This document shows, one piece after another, positions 6,927-15,849 of a stretch of DNA of 64,000 bases. This stretch comes from Dorea longicatena. GTDB taxonomy: Bacteria > Bacillota > Clostridia > Lachnospirales > Lachnospiraceae. Location of the stretch: NCBI RefSeq assembly GCF_024168045.1, contig NZ_CP100126.1:637501-701500 (forward strand), read 5' to 3'. Every line of letters starts with the position of its first letter. The first letter of the stretch is position 1. Under the pieces are notes generated by a model. That model was not told the DNA's origin. It saw only the letters and a list, made by a program, of their open reading frames with translations, and searched no databases. A program made the position numbers and the translations under genes.

Positions 6927-8261
6927 ATGAAAAAGAAATTAGCTATTTTACTTGTTGGAACGATGATAGCATCTTCAATATTAGCAGGGTGTGGTTCCAA
7001 AAAAAGTGAACCGACAAAGAAAGAAACATCAGGAGAACTAAAGGGTGATATTACCTTTTGGCATTCATTTACTCAAGGACCTAGAATGGAAGTGATTCAG
7101 CAAACAGCAGATCAGTTTATGAAAGATAACCCGGGAGTAAAAATTAAAATTGAGACTTTCTCATGGGGCGATTTTTATACAAAATGGACGACAGGATTAG
7201 CATCAGGAAATGTACCAGACATGAGTACGGCACTTCCAGGCCATGTAGTTGAAATGATGGATGCAGATGCGTTGGAACCAGTTGATGATTTGATTGATGA
7301 CATTGGAAGAAACAAGTTTTCAAAAACAGCATTATCAGAAGGAAAAAAAGATGGAACTTGTTATTCATTACCATTGTATTCTCATGCGCAGGTTATGTGG
7401 TATAGAAAAGATTTACTGCAAAAAGCTGGACTTTCTGTACCAAAAACTTGGGATGAATTTGCTGAAGCAGCAAAGACACTTACAAAAGATGGTGTTTATG
7501 GTTGTTCTTTCCCGTGTGGTTCAAATGACCTTATGGCAACTAGATTTTTAAACTTTTATGTAAGAAGCGGTGGCGGAAGTCTTTTAACAGATGATCTTAA
7601 AGCAAATCTAACTAGTGATCTGGCAATAGATGGAATCAATTACTGGTTAGATATTTATAAAAACTGTTCGCCAAAAGATTCGGTAAATTATGCAGTATTG
7701 GATCAGGCAAATTTGTTCTATCAGGGAAAAACTGCTTTTGATTTTAACTCAGGTTTCCAAATTAGCGGTGTAGAAACAAACTCACCTGATTTGGTTGATC
7801 AGATAGATTGTGCGCCACTTCCGAAGATTAATGCAGATGATCCAGATTATGGAGCTGAAACATCAAATATTCCAATGGTTGTTTGGAAAAACTCAAAACA
7901 TCCTGAAATCTGTAAGGCATTCATGAAAAAATTATATGAAAAAGATACATATATAAAATTCCTTGACGCAACGCCAGTAGGAATGCTTCCTTCTATTAGT
8001 GGAATTTCTGACACACCGGAATATAAGGAAAATGAGACTGTACAGAAATTTTCAAATGCTGTAGATGTTATTTCAGATGCAATGGATAAAGGAACTGCAA
8101 TCGGATATGAACATGGACCAAGTGTTCAGGCGGGACTTTTAACTTCGCAGGGAATCATTGAAAGCATGTTCCAAGACATTATTACAAATGGTACAGATGT
8201 GAAAAAAGCTGCTAAAAAAGCAGAAAATCAACTAAATGATTTATTTAGTACGGTACAGTAA
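6927..8261 (+). CDS. ABC transporter sugar-binding lipoprotein, probable 2,7-anhydro-Neu5Ac binding protein
   Basis: A 444-aa family-1 extracellular solute-binding protein. Signal peptide MKKKLAILLVGTMIASSILAGC carries a lipobox (LAGC), so the protein is lipid-anchored outside the cell. Typical family text includes GDITFWHSFTQGPRMEV, a Trp-rich region and the PVGMLPS loop. GAGGAAGAGC precedes the ATG. In R. gnavus the homologue at the same operon position binds 2,7-anhydro-Neu5Ac, and the same ligand is likely here given the neighbouring oxidoreductase. No ATPase gene is in the cluster, so a shared MsmK-type ATPase must power the system. Confidence 0.88.
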   Translation: MKKKLAILLVGTMIASSILAGCGSKKSEPTKKETSGELKGDITFWHSFTQGPRMEVIQQTADQFMKDNPGVKIKIETFSWGDFYTKWTTGLASGNVPDMSTALPGHVVEMMDADALEPVDDLIDDIGRNKFSKTALSEGKKDGTCYSLPLYSHAQVMWYRKDLLQKAGLSVPKTWDEFAEAAKTLTKDGVYGCSFPCGSNDLMATRFLNFYVRSGGGSLLTDDLKANLTSDLAIDGINYWLDIYKNCSPKDSVNYAVLDQANLFYQGKTAFDFNSGFQISGVETNSPDLVDQIDCAPLPKINADDPDYGAETSNIPMVVWKNSKHPEICKAFMKKLYEKDTYIKFLDATPVGMLPSISGISDTPEYKENETVQKFSNAVDVISDAMDKGTAIGYEHGPSVQAGLLTSQGIIESMFQDIITNGTDVKKAAKKAENQLNDLFSTVQ

Positions 8262-8272
8262 ATGAAAGAGTA

Positions 8273-8297
8273 AAGCCGTTCAATTTGAACGGCTTTC
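8273..8297 (+). terminator. Intra-operon hairpin between binding protein and permeases
   Basis: AAGCCGTTCAA / TTGAACGGCTT forms a near-perfect stem with a short T-run. It probably partly stops transcription or protects the 3' end of the binding-protein message, giving more binding protein than permease. Confidence 0.6.
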
Positions 8298-8320
8298 TGA
8301 AATAAAGAAAGGTGTATATG

Positions 8321-9208
8321 ATGAAAAGAAGAGCAAAGGTAGATTATGCCCGTTGGGTATTCGTACTTCCAGCGCTATTAGTTGTGGGAATCCTTTTAAT
8401 TTACCCAATCTTTTCAAGTTTATATTATAGTATGACAACAAAACATTTGATTCGTTTAACATATGATTTTATAGGACTTGAAAATTATAAAGCAGTGTTG
8501 GCAGATCCGAACTTTTTTAAAGCATTTTTAAATTCAGTTTTGTGGACACTAGGTTCATTGGCAGGACAATTGATTATAGGTTTTACAGGTGCTCTTGCAA
8601 TCAATAGAGTAAATTTCGGAAAAGGCATTTACAGAACATTAATGATTATTCCATGGGCGTTCCCATCCATTGTTATTGCATTATCTTGGAAGTGGATTTT
8701 AAATGGGGTATCTGGATTTATTCCTAACATATTGGTTCAATTAGGCATTTGTAATGAATTGCCACAATTTTTGAGTGATAATAGCTTTGTGTTTTTGACA
8801 TTAATTTTTATAAATATATGGTTTGGGGCACCGATGATTATGGTAAATGTATTATCAGCACTCCAAACAATTCCGCAGGATCAATATGAAGCAGCCCAGA
8901 TCGATGGTGCATCAAAAGTTCAGCAGTTTTGGTATATTACAGTACCACATATTAAAGTTGTAGTTGGTTTATTAGTAGTTCTTCGTACAATTTGGGTATT
9001 TAATAACTTCGATATTATCTATCTGCTTACTGGTGGTGGACCAGCAAATGCGACGACGACTATGCCAATTTATGCTTATAACATGGGATGGAATACAAAA
9101 CTGTTAGGTCGTTCATCTGCAGTTACGATGCTATTACTTGCATTCTTGTTATTAGTATGTGTTATTTACTTTACGATTATAGGAAAATGGGAAAAGGAGG
9201 ATAAGTGA
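8321..9208 (+). CDS. ABC sugar transporter permease (MalF type)
   Basis: A 295-aa inner-membrane permease with about six membrane segments; the first (WVFVLPALLVVGILLIYPIF) follows a basic N-terminus. The EAA loop that docks the ATPase is EAAQIDGASKVQQFWYITVP. The start is set at 8321 because AAAGAAAGG ends 8 bases upstream; ATG 8318 and GTG 8312 are alternatives in the same frame. Its stop overlaps the next start by one base (TGATG), indicating coupled translation. It should form the sialic-acid channel with the next gene. Confidence 0.92.
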   Translation: MKRRAKVDYARWVFVLPALLVVGILLIYPIFSSLYYSMTTKHLIRLTYDFIGLENYKAVLADPNFFKAFLNSVLWTLGSLAGQLIIGFTGALAINRVNFGKGIYRTLMIIPWAFPSIVIALSWKWILNGVSGFIPNILVQLGICNELPQFLSDNSFVFLTLIFINIWFGAPMIMVNVLSALQTIPQDQYEAAQIDGASKVQQFWYITVPHIKVVVGLLVVLRTIWVFNNFDIIYLLTGGGPANATTTMPIYAYNMGWNTKLLGRSSAVTMLLLAFLLLVCVIYFTIIGKWEKEDK

Positions 9209-10041
9209 TGACGAATAAAAAAGAAAAAGTCGGGAATGCGTTTTGTCATATTTATCTGATTGTTTTGTCTTTGATAGCTGTTTTTCCATTGGTATGGGTA
9301 CTTTTGTGCTCGGTAAAATCATCTGGAGAGTTAACATCGAATCCGACAAGATTTTTCCCGAAACATTTTACATTAGAGAATTTTACACATGTAATTCAGG
9401 ATTTAGGGTTTGCTAAAAACATAGGAAATAGTTTAATTATTGCAATTATAACAACAGGTATTGCGATTGTCATTTCATCTATGGCGGCATATGGAATAGT
9501 AAGATTTTTTCCAAAACTTGGATCGATTATGTCGAAAGTTTTAGTAGCGACATATATGTTTCCACCGATTTTGCTTGCGATTCCATACTCTATGGTCATG
9601 GCAAAGCTTGGCTTGGTAAACACAAGAATAGGACTTATTATTGTGTATCTATCATTTAGTGTACCATATGCTGTTTGGATGTTAGTCGGATTTTTTAAAA
9701 CGGTTCCATTGGGAATTGAAGAAGCAGCAAAAGTAGACGGTGCAAATAAATTTCAAACATTTATACAGATTGTATTACCATTGGTAATGCCAGGTATTGT
9801 TGCAACAGCAATTTATACATTTATCAATGCATGGAATGAATTCCTGTATTCGTTAATTCTTATTAATAGTACAGATAAAATGACAGTTTCTGTAGCGCTC
9901 AAGTCTTTACAGGGGGCAGAAATTTTAAATTGGGGAGATATGATGGCGGCATCAGCTCTCGTTGTTGTACCATCCGTAATCTTCTTTATGTTTATTCAAA
10001 ATAAGATTGCAGGTGGAATGACAGAAGGTGCAGTAAAATAA
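9208..10041 (+). CDS. ABC sugar transporter permease (MalG type)
   Basis: A 277-aa partner permease of the CUT1 class with about six membrane helices and the EAA loop EEAAKVDGANKFQTFIQIVL near residue 170. GGAGG precedes the ATG, which shares its A with the TGA of the upstream gene; a GTG three bases earlier is less likely. Together with the preceding permease and the lipoprotein it makes a sialic-acid importer that lacks only its ATPase. The next gene begins 20 bases later. Confidence 0.92.
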   Translation: MTNKKEKVGNAFCHIYLIVLSLIAVFPLVWVLLCSVKSSGELTSNPTRFFPKHFTLENFTHVIQDLGFAKNIGNSLIIAIITTGIAIVISSMAAYGIVRFFPKLGSIMSKVLVATYMFPPILLAIPYSMVMAKLGLVNTRIGLIIVYLSFSVPYAVWMLVGFFKTVPLGIEEAAKVDGANKFQTFIQIVLPLVMPGIVATAIYTFINAWNEFLYSLILINSTDKMTVSVALKSLQGAEILNWGDMMAASALVVVPSVIFFMFIQNKIAGGMTEGAVK

Positions 10042-10060
10042 AAATTGGAGGATTATAAAA

Positions 10061-11170
10061 ATGAAAACAGTAGGATATGCAATTGTAGGAACAGGATATT
10101 TTGGAGCAGAACTTGGAAGAATCATGAAGGAACAAGAAGGAGCTAAAATCGTCGCAGTATTAGATCCAGAAAACGGACAGACAATTGCGGATGAATTGGG
10201 GTGCGACGTAGAAACAGACTTGGATACATTATATAGTAGAGATGATGTAGATGCGGTCATTGTTGCAACACCAAATTATTTACATAAAGAACCGGTTGTT
10301 AAAGCAGCAGAGCATGGGGTAAATGTATTTTGTGAGAAACCGATTGCTCTTTCATACCAGGATTGTGATGACATGGTAAGAGCTTGTCAGGAACATGGAG
10401 TGATTTTTATGGCAGGACATGTTATGAACTTTTTCCATGGCGTAAGACATGCGAAGAAATTGATTAACGATGGTGTTATCGGAAAAGTACTTTATTGTCA
10501 TTCAGCACGAAATGGATGGGAAGAACAGCAGCCAACTATTTCGTGGAAAAAGATTAGAGAAAAATCAGGAGGTCATCTGTACCATCATATTCATGAACTG
10601 GACTGTGTACAGTTTTTGATGGGAGGAATGCCAGAAGAGGTTACAATGACAGGTGGAAATGTTGCACATCAGGGAGAAGCATTCGGTGACGAAGATGATA
10701 TGTTATTTGTAAACATGCAGTTCTCTGATAATCGTTATGCGGTATTAGAATGGGGATCAGCATTCCACTGGCCTGAACATTATGTACTGATTCAGGGAAC
10801 TAAAGGAGCTATTAAAATTGATATGTGTGATTGTGGCGGAACATTAAAAATCGATGGTAAGGATGAACATTTCTTAGTACATGAATCACAGGAAGAAGAT
10901 GATGACCGTACACGAATCTACCACAGTACTGAGATGGATGGTGCTATCATGTATGGAAAACCAGGTAAGAAACCACCAATGTGGCTTCATAGTATCATGA
11001 AAAACGAGATGAAATATTTGAACGGAATTCTTCATGGAAAAGAAGTAGACGAAGAGTTTAGACCGCTTCTTACAGGTGAAGCTGCAAGAGCTGCAATTGC
11101 AACTGCAGATGCATGTACGAGATCTAGATTTGAAGATAGGAAAGTGAAACTGAGCGAAATTATTGGATAG
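10061..11170 (+). CDS. nanOx: Gfo/Idh/MocA oxidoreductase, probable 2,7-anhydro-Neu5Ac oxidoreductase
   Basis: A 369-aa NAD-dependent oxidoreductase. The N-terminal Rossmann fold starts at YAIVGTGYFGAELG, followed by CEKPIAL, a hallmark of the family. The C-terminal alpha/beta domain contains GGHLYHHIHELDCVQFL, with the histidines expected near the substrate. In R. gnavus the orthologous-position enzyme converts 2,7-anhydro-Neu5Ac into Neu5Ac through a transient keto intermediate, regenerating NAD. Position between permeases and sialidase supports the same role. TTGGAGG precedes the ATG. Family certain; substrate by synteny. Confidence 0.87.
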   Translation: MKTVGYAIVGTGYFGAELGRIMKEQEGAKIVAVLDPENGQTIADELGCDVETDLDTLYSRDDVDAVIVATPNYLHKEPVVKAAEHGVNVFCEKPIALSYQDCDDMVRACQEHGVIFMAGHVMNFFHGVRHAKKLINDGVIGKVLYCHSARNGWEEQQPTISWKKIREKSGGHLYHHIHELDCVQFLMGGMPEEVTMTGGNVAHQGEAFGDEDDMLFVNMQFSDNRYAVLEWGSAFHWPEHYVLIQGTKGAIKIDMCDCGGTLKIDGKDEHFLVHESQEEDDDRTRIYHSTEMDGAIMYGKPGKKPPMWLHSIMKNEMKYLNGILHGKEVDEEFRPLLTGEAARAAIATADACTRSRFEDRKVKLSEIIG

Positions 11171-11178
11171 GAGTATAT

Positions 11179-12869
11179 ATGAAAAAAAGTAAAATATTAA
11201 TTTCAGCAGTGACAATGTTTTCTCTGTGCATAACACCTATGAGTGTTTATGCACAGGTAGATCCAAATAGTAATATTGAAAATACAATTAGTCAAACAAA
11301 AAGCGCAGAAAATTTGCCAACACCGGTACTTCAAGAAAAAGAAATCGAAGTTTCCAATGGAACAGGCTATAGTTTAAACAATATGAATTAGTTCAATTAA
11401 CAGGGCAAACAACATATGCAGATAATATCTTTTATGCGGGAGATGCAACAAAATCAAATTATTTTAGAATTCCATCACTATTAACATTAGATTCCGGTAC
11501 AGTAATTGCGGCAGCAGATGCAAGGTATGGTGGGACGCATGATTCAAAAAGCAAAATCAATACAGCATTTGCAAAAAGTACAGATGGTGGAAATACATGG
11601 GGTGAACCAACATTACCTATGAAATTTGATGATTATGTAGCAAAAAATATTGATTGGCCAAGAGACTCTGTAGGCAAGAATGTACAGATTCAGGGAAGTG
11701 CATCTTATATAGATCCTGTACTTTTGGAAGACAAATCAACACATCGTGTTTTTCTTTTTGCAGATTTAATGCCAGCCGGCATTGGAAGTTCTAATGCATC
11801 TGTTGGTTCTGGATTTAAAGAAATCAATGGCAAAAAATATTTGAAATTACATTGGAAAGACGATTCGTCTAGTGATTACAATTATTCAATTAGAGAAAAT
11901 GGTATTATTTATGATGATACAACAAATGCATCAACAGAATATAGTGTAGATGGTGAATACAACTTGTATAAGAATGGCGAAGCACTAACCTGTAAACAAT
12001 ATGATTATAATTTTGAAGGAACAAGTTTATTAGAAACACCGACAGATACAGATGTAAATATGAATGTCTTTTACAAGGACTCTATGTTTAAAGTATTTCC
12101 AACAAATTATCTGGCAATGAAGTACTCAGATGATGAAGGCGATAACTGGTCCGATTTAAATATAGTGAGTACATTTAAACCAGAAGAATCAAAGTTTTTG
12201 GTACTGGGACCTGGAATTGGAAAGCAAATTACAACAGGAGAGAATGCAGGAAGATTGATTGTGCCATTATATTCAAAATCATCGGCAGAATTGGGCTTTA
12301 TGTATAGTGATGATCATGGAAATAGCTGGAATTATGTCGAGGCAGACCACAATACTGGAGGAGCAACCGCAGAAGCACAGATAGTAGAAATGCCAGATGG
12401 ATCATTAAAAACATATTTAAGAACAGGGTCTGGATATATTGCTGAAGTAACAAGTATAGATGGAGGAGAAACATGGAGTGATAGAGTACCGCTTACAGAA
12501 ATTGCTACCACTTCTTATGGAACACAGTTATCTGTTATCAATTATTCACAACCAATAGATGGAAAACCAGCTATTATATTATCGGCACCGAATGCGACAA
12601 ACGGACGAAAAAACGGAAAAATATGGATCGGATTAATTAATGAAACAGGGCAATCTGGAGTAAATAAATATTCTGTAGAATGGAAATATTGTTATTCTGT
12701 AGATACACCGCAAATGGGTTATTCCTATTCATGCTTAACAGAACTTCCGGATGGTAAGGTTGGACTTTTATATGAGAAATATGATTCATGGTCAAGAAAT
12801 GAACTACATTTGAAAAATATATTAAAATATGAAAAATTCACGATTGACGAATTGAAGGTTCAGCCATAA
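11179..12869 (+). pseudogene. nanH: Intramolecular trans-sialidase NanH, CBM40 deleted and frame broken
   Basis: The first frame (11179-11393) encodes a signal peptide ending MSVYA, a short linker and the first residues expected of a CBM40 domain, then stops. The rest continues in another frame, open from 11373 to 12869, beginning YELVQLTGQTTYADNIFY and running into FRIPSLLT, the FRIP motif of GH33 sialidases. Four Asp-boxes are visible (STDGGNTW, SDDEGDNW, SDDHGNSW, SIDGGETW). From memory, full R. gnavus NanH is above 700 aa, so roughly 190 residues of CBM40 are missing at about 11370-11390 and the join is out of frame. The first ATG in the catalytic frame (11619) would omit the signal peptide and FRIP arginine, so an active secreted enzyme is not expected. 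Confidence 0.88.
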
Positions 12870-12894
12870 AAGGAATAATGTACTTTGAATAAAT

Positions 12895-12937
12895 AAAATA
12901 TGCGGTTGACAAAAATAAAAGGTGAACCGCATATTTT
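12895..12937 (+). terminator. Terminator after the sialidase remnant
   Basis: A 13-bp stem AAAATATGCGGTT / AACCGCATATTTT around a 17-base loop. It should end the first nan transcript, leaving nanA to its own promoter or readthrough. Confidence 0.85.
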
Positions 12938-13015
12938 CATTATAAGAATTGCTTAAATGAAATTAAATATTAGAACGTAATATTATAAATAGTATTTGTA
13001 AAAGGAGTAAAAAAT

Positions 13016-13933
13016 ATGAGAAATCTTGAAAAGTATAAAGGTGTGATTCCAGCGTTTTATGCATGTTATGACAATGAGGGAAATGTAAGTCCAGAAGGAG
13101 TACAGTCACTGACAAAATATTTCGTAGAAAAAGGTGTAAAAGGTGTATATGTTAACGGATCTTCGGGAGAATGTATCTACCAGAGCGTAGAAGATCGTAA
13201 GATCATCCTTGAGAACGTTATGAAAGCAGCAGAAGGAAAACTTACAGTTATTGCACACGTTGCATGCAATAACACAAAAGACAGCCAGGAACTTGCAAGA
13301 CATGCAGAGAGCCTTGGAGTTGATGCTATTGCAGCAATTCCACCGATCTATTTCCACCTGCCAGAGTATGCAATCGCTCAGTACTGGAATGACATTAGTG
13401 CGGCAGCACCAAACACAGACTTTGTAATCTATAATATTCCGCAGCTTGCAGGAGTTGCTCTTACACAGGGACTTTTTGCAGAGATGAGAAAGAATCCAAA
13501 CGTAATCGGTGTTAAGAACTCTTCTATGCCAGTACAGGATATCCAGATGTTCAAACAGGCAGCAGGTCCTGACTATATCATTTTCAATGGACCGGATGAG
13601 CAGTTCATGAGCGGACGTGTCATCGGAGCTGAAGGAGCAATCGGTGGTACATACGGAGTTATGCCAGAGTTATATCTGAAGTTAGATGAGTATGTAAGGG
13701 CTGGAAAGATGGAAGAAGCAAGAGAAATCCAGTATGCATGTGATGAAATCATCTATAAAATGTGTTCTGCACATGGAAATATGTATGCAGTGATTAAAGC
13801 AATTTTAAAAATTAATGAGGGTCTTGAACTTGGTGGAGTAAAGGAACCTTTACCTGGGTTAATTGACGAAGATTCCGATATTGTAAAAAAAGCTGCACAA
13901 ATGATTTGTGATGCTAAGAAGAAATATTTGTAA
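13016..13933 (+). CDS. nanA: N-acetylneuraminate lyase
   Basis: A 305-aa class I aldolase of the DHDPS/NAL family that splits Neu5Ac into ManNAc and pyruvate in the cytoplasm. GSSGEC (48-53) is the pyruvate-carboxylate loop, Y139 in YNIPQ is the catalytic Tyr and K167 in GVKNSS forms the Schiff base. AAAGGAG precedes the ATG. Codon use is unlike its neighbours: up to about 13790 it is C/G-richer and resembles the core genes elsewhere in the window. The last 45 codons return to the AT-rich style of the island. Strong expression or recombination could explain this. Confidence 0.92.
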   Translation: MRNLEKYKGVIPAFYACYDNEGNVSPEGVQSLTKYFVEKGVKGVYVNGSSGECIYQSVEDRKIILENVMKAAEGKLTVIAHVACNNTKDSQELARHAESLGVDAIAAIPPIYFHLPEYAIAQYWNDISAAAPNTDFVIYNIPQLAGVALTQGLFAEMRKNPNVIGVKNSSMPVQDIQMFKQAAGPDYIIFNGPDEQFMSGRVIGAEGAIGGTYGVMPELYLKLDEYVRAGKMEEAREIQYACDEIIYKMCSAHGNMYAVIKAILKINEGLELGGVKEPLPGLIDEDSDIVKKAAQMICDAKKKYL

Positions 13934-13972
13934 GTATAAGAAAATAAATTTTTGAATTCTTGGCGAATAATC

Positions 13973-14005
13973 AAAAGGGTAAACCGAGCAACGGCTTACC
14001 CTTTT
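13973..14005 (+). terminator. Terminator/attenuator between nanA and nanK
   Basis: AAAAGGGTAA / TTACCCTTTT with a partly paired interior and TTTTT end. It should lower nanK and rpiR-type expression relative to nanA. Confidence 0.8.
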
Positions 14006-14067
14006 TGAATATATATAATATGACACAAAAACAAAAAGTAATATATTTGAAAGGAAAGGTTCATAAG

Positions 14068-14955
14068 ATGAAAAAATATATTAGTATCGACATTGGAGGA
14101 ACCGCGATTAAATATGGAATTATCTGTGAAAATGCTGAAATCATGATGAAGGAAACCATGAAAACAGAAGCTGAAAAAGGTGGTTCTGCAATTTTGGAAA
14201 AAGTTTTTGTAATTGTAGAAAAACTACAAGGACGAATTCAGGAAAAAGCTTCTGGAATTTGCATTTCAACGGCAGGAATGGTTAATACAGAACAAGGTGC
14301 TATTTTTTATTCGGCACCATTAATTCCAAACTATACAGGAATGCAGTTTAAAAAGCTATTAGAAGATAAATTTAAAATTCCTTGTGAAGTAGAAAATGAT
14401 GTAAATTGTGCAGGACTTGCTGAATATCGTTCAGGTGCAGCAAAAGGAAGTCATGTGGCACTAATTCTTACAATTGGGACGGGAATTGGTGGGAGCATTA
14501 TAATGGATGGTGAAGTGTATCATGGATTCAGCAACAGTGCATGTGAAGTTGGATATATGCATATGAATGATAGTGATTTTCAAACACTTGGAGCCGCAAG
14601 TATTCTGACAAAAAAAGTTTCTGAATGGAAAGGGGAAACAGAAAAGAAATGGGATGGATATCATATTTTTGAAGAGGCAAAAAAAGGAGACAAGCTTTGT
14701 CTTTTGGCAATTGATGAAATGGTGGATATTTTAGGAGAAGGAATAGCAAATATTTGCTACGTGATTAATCCAGAAGTTGTAGTACTTGGAGGGGGAATCA
14801 TGGCTCAGGAACAATTTTTAAAAGAGAGAGTCGAATGTGCAGTGAAAAGGTATTTAGTATCAAGTATTGAGGAACATACAAAAATTGTATTTGCAAAACA
14901 TCAGAATGATGCAGGAATGTTAGGAGCATTTTATCATTTCTGTAGTTTGCATTAA
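14068..14955 (+). CDS. nanK: ROK-family sugar kinase, probable N-acetylmannosamine kinase
   Basis: A 295-aa ROK kinase that would phosphorylate ManNAc to ManNAc-6-phosphate after NanA. DIGGTAIKYG (8-17) is the ATP-binding loop; ENDVNCAGLAEY carries the catalytic Asp and GTGIGGSI the second phosphate loop. The usual ROK zinc motif (CxCGxxGC) is absent; the region reads EVGYMHMNDSDFQTLGAAS. The start at 14068 has AAAGGAAAGG upstream; the frame is open earlier but runs through the terminator. It lies 17 bases before the RpiR gene. No nanE gene is nearby. Confidence 0.85.
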   Translation: MKKYISIDIGGTAIKYGIICENAEIMMKETMKTEAEKGGSAILEKVFVIVEKLQGRIQEKASGICISTAGMVNTEQGAIFYSAPLIPNYTGMQFKKLLEDKFKIPCEVENDVNCAGLAEYRSGAAKGSHVALILTIGTGIGGSIIMDGEVYHGFSNSACEVGYMHMNDSDFQTLGAASILTKKVSEWKGETEKKWDGYHIFEEAKKGDKLCLLAIDEMVDILGEGIANICYVINPEVVVLGGGIMAQEQFLKERVECAVKRYLVSSIEEHTKIVFAKHQNDAGMLGAFYHFCSLH

Positions 14956-14972
14956 AAGGGCAGGATTATATT

Positions 14973-15785
14973 ATGGAATATTATGTAAAATCAGTAATAT
15001 CGATTATCGAATCAAATTATCATAAATTGACGTCGGCAGAAAAAACAGTTGCAGATTTTTTTATTCATAATAATCAGAACACAGATTTTTCTAGTAGTCA
15101 TATTGCAGAATTACTTTATACATCAAAAGCCACACTGTCAAGATTTGCTAAAAAAATAGGATATCGAGGTTATCAAGAGTTCATTTATCAATACGAGAAC
15201 ACATTTGAGGAAAAAGAAGAGAAAATTACTGGAAATACAAAAATAGTTTTGAATGCTTATCAAGAAGTATTAAATAAAACATATAATTTAGTGGATGAGG
15301 CTCAAATTGGGAGAATTGTGGGATATCTGAATAAAGCAGACCGTGTATTAGTATGTGGTTGTGGTAGTTCAGGTCTTTCAGCAAAAGAGATGGAAATTCG
15401 TTTTATGCGAATTGGTATAGATGTTGATTCGATGACAGATTCAGATATGATAAAGATGGCATCTGTTTTTCAGAATAGAAGAAGTCTTATATTTGGTTTT
15501 AGTATAAGTGGAGAAAGAGAAGAAGTTACCTATTTATTGCGGGAAGCGTATAACAAAGGTGCTAAAACGGTTTTATTTACCACAAATAATGGAAAAAAGT
15601 TTTCTGAGTACTATTCGGAGGTAGTAGCACTTTCCTCTTTAAGACATTTGAACTATGGTAATGTGATTTCGCCACAATTTCCGATATTGATTATACTCGA
15701 TATTATTTATGCTTATTATGTAGAGCAGAATAAGTATATCCGAGAAGGAATGCATGATAGCACATTATGCGCATTGGAAGAATAA
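14973..15785 (+). CDS. RpiR/MurR-family transcriptional regulator with SIS domain
   Basis: A 270-aa regulator. Residues 1-75 form the HTH_6 domain (TSAEKTVADFF, then TSKATLSRFAKKIGYRGYQEF). Residues 110-250 form a SIS phosphosugar-binding domain (VLVCGCGSSGLSAKEMEIRF and IFGFSISGEREEV). It follows nanK by 17 bases with AAGGGCAGGA upstream of the ATG. The likely ligand is a phosphorylated amino sugar of the pathway such as ManNAc-6-P or GlcNAc-6-P, but this is inferred from family and position. With the AraC protein it gives the island two potential regulators. Confidence 0.88.
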   Translation: MEYYVKSVISIIESNYHKLTSAEKTVADFFIHNNQNTDFSSSHIAELLYTSKATLSRFAKKIGYRGYQEFIYQYENTFEEKEEKITGNTKIVLNAYQEVLNKTYNLVDEAQIGRIVGYLNKADRVLVCGCGSSGLSAKEMEIRFMRIGIDVDSMTDSDMIKMASVFQNRRSLIFGFSISGEREEVTYLLREAYNKGAKTVLFTTNNGKKFSEYYSEVVALSSLRHLNYGNVISPQFPILIILDIIYAYYVEQNKYIREGMHDSTLCALEE

Positions 15786-15849
15786 TGAACAAATAATTAA
15801 ATGATTAATTTGGTGACACATCAAAACTGCAAGAAATAATTATCTTTAT

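Noticed and set aside
11619..12869. The 416-codon sialidase frame as an intact gene
   Set aside because: It lacks a signal peptide, a ribosome site and the FRIP arginine; it is the 3' part of a broken gene.
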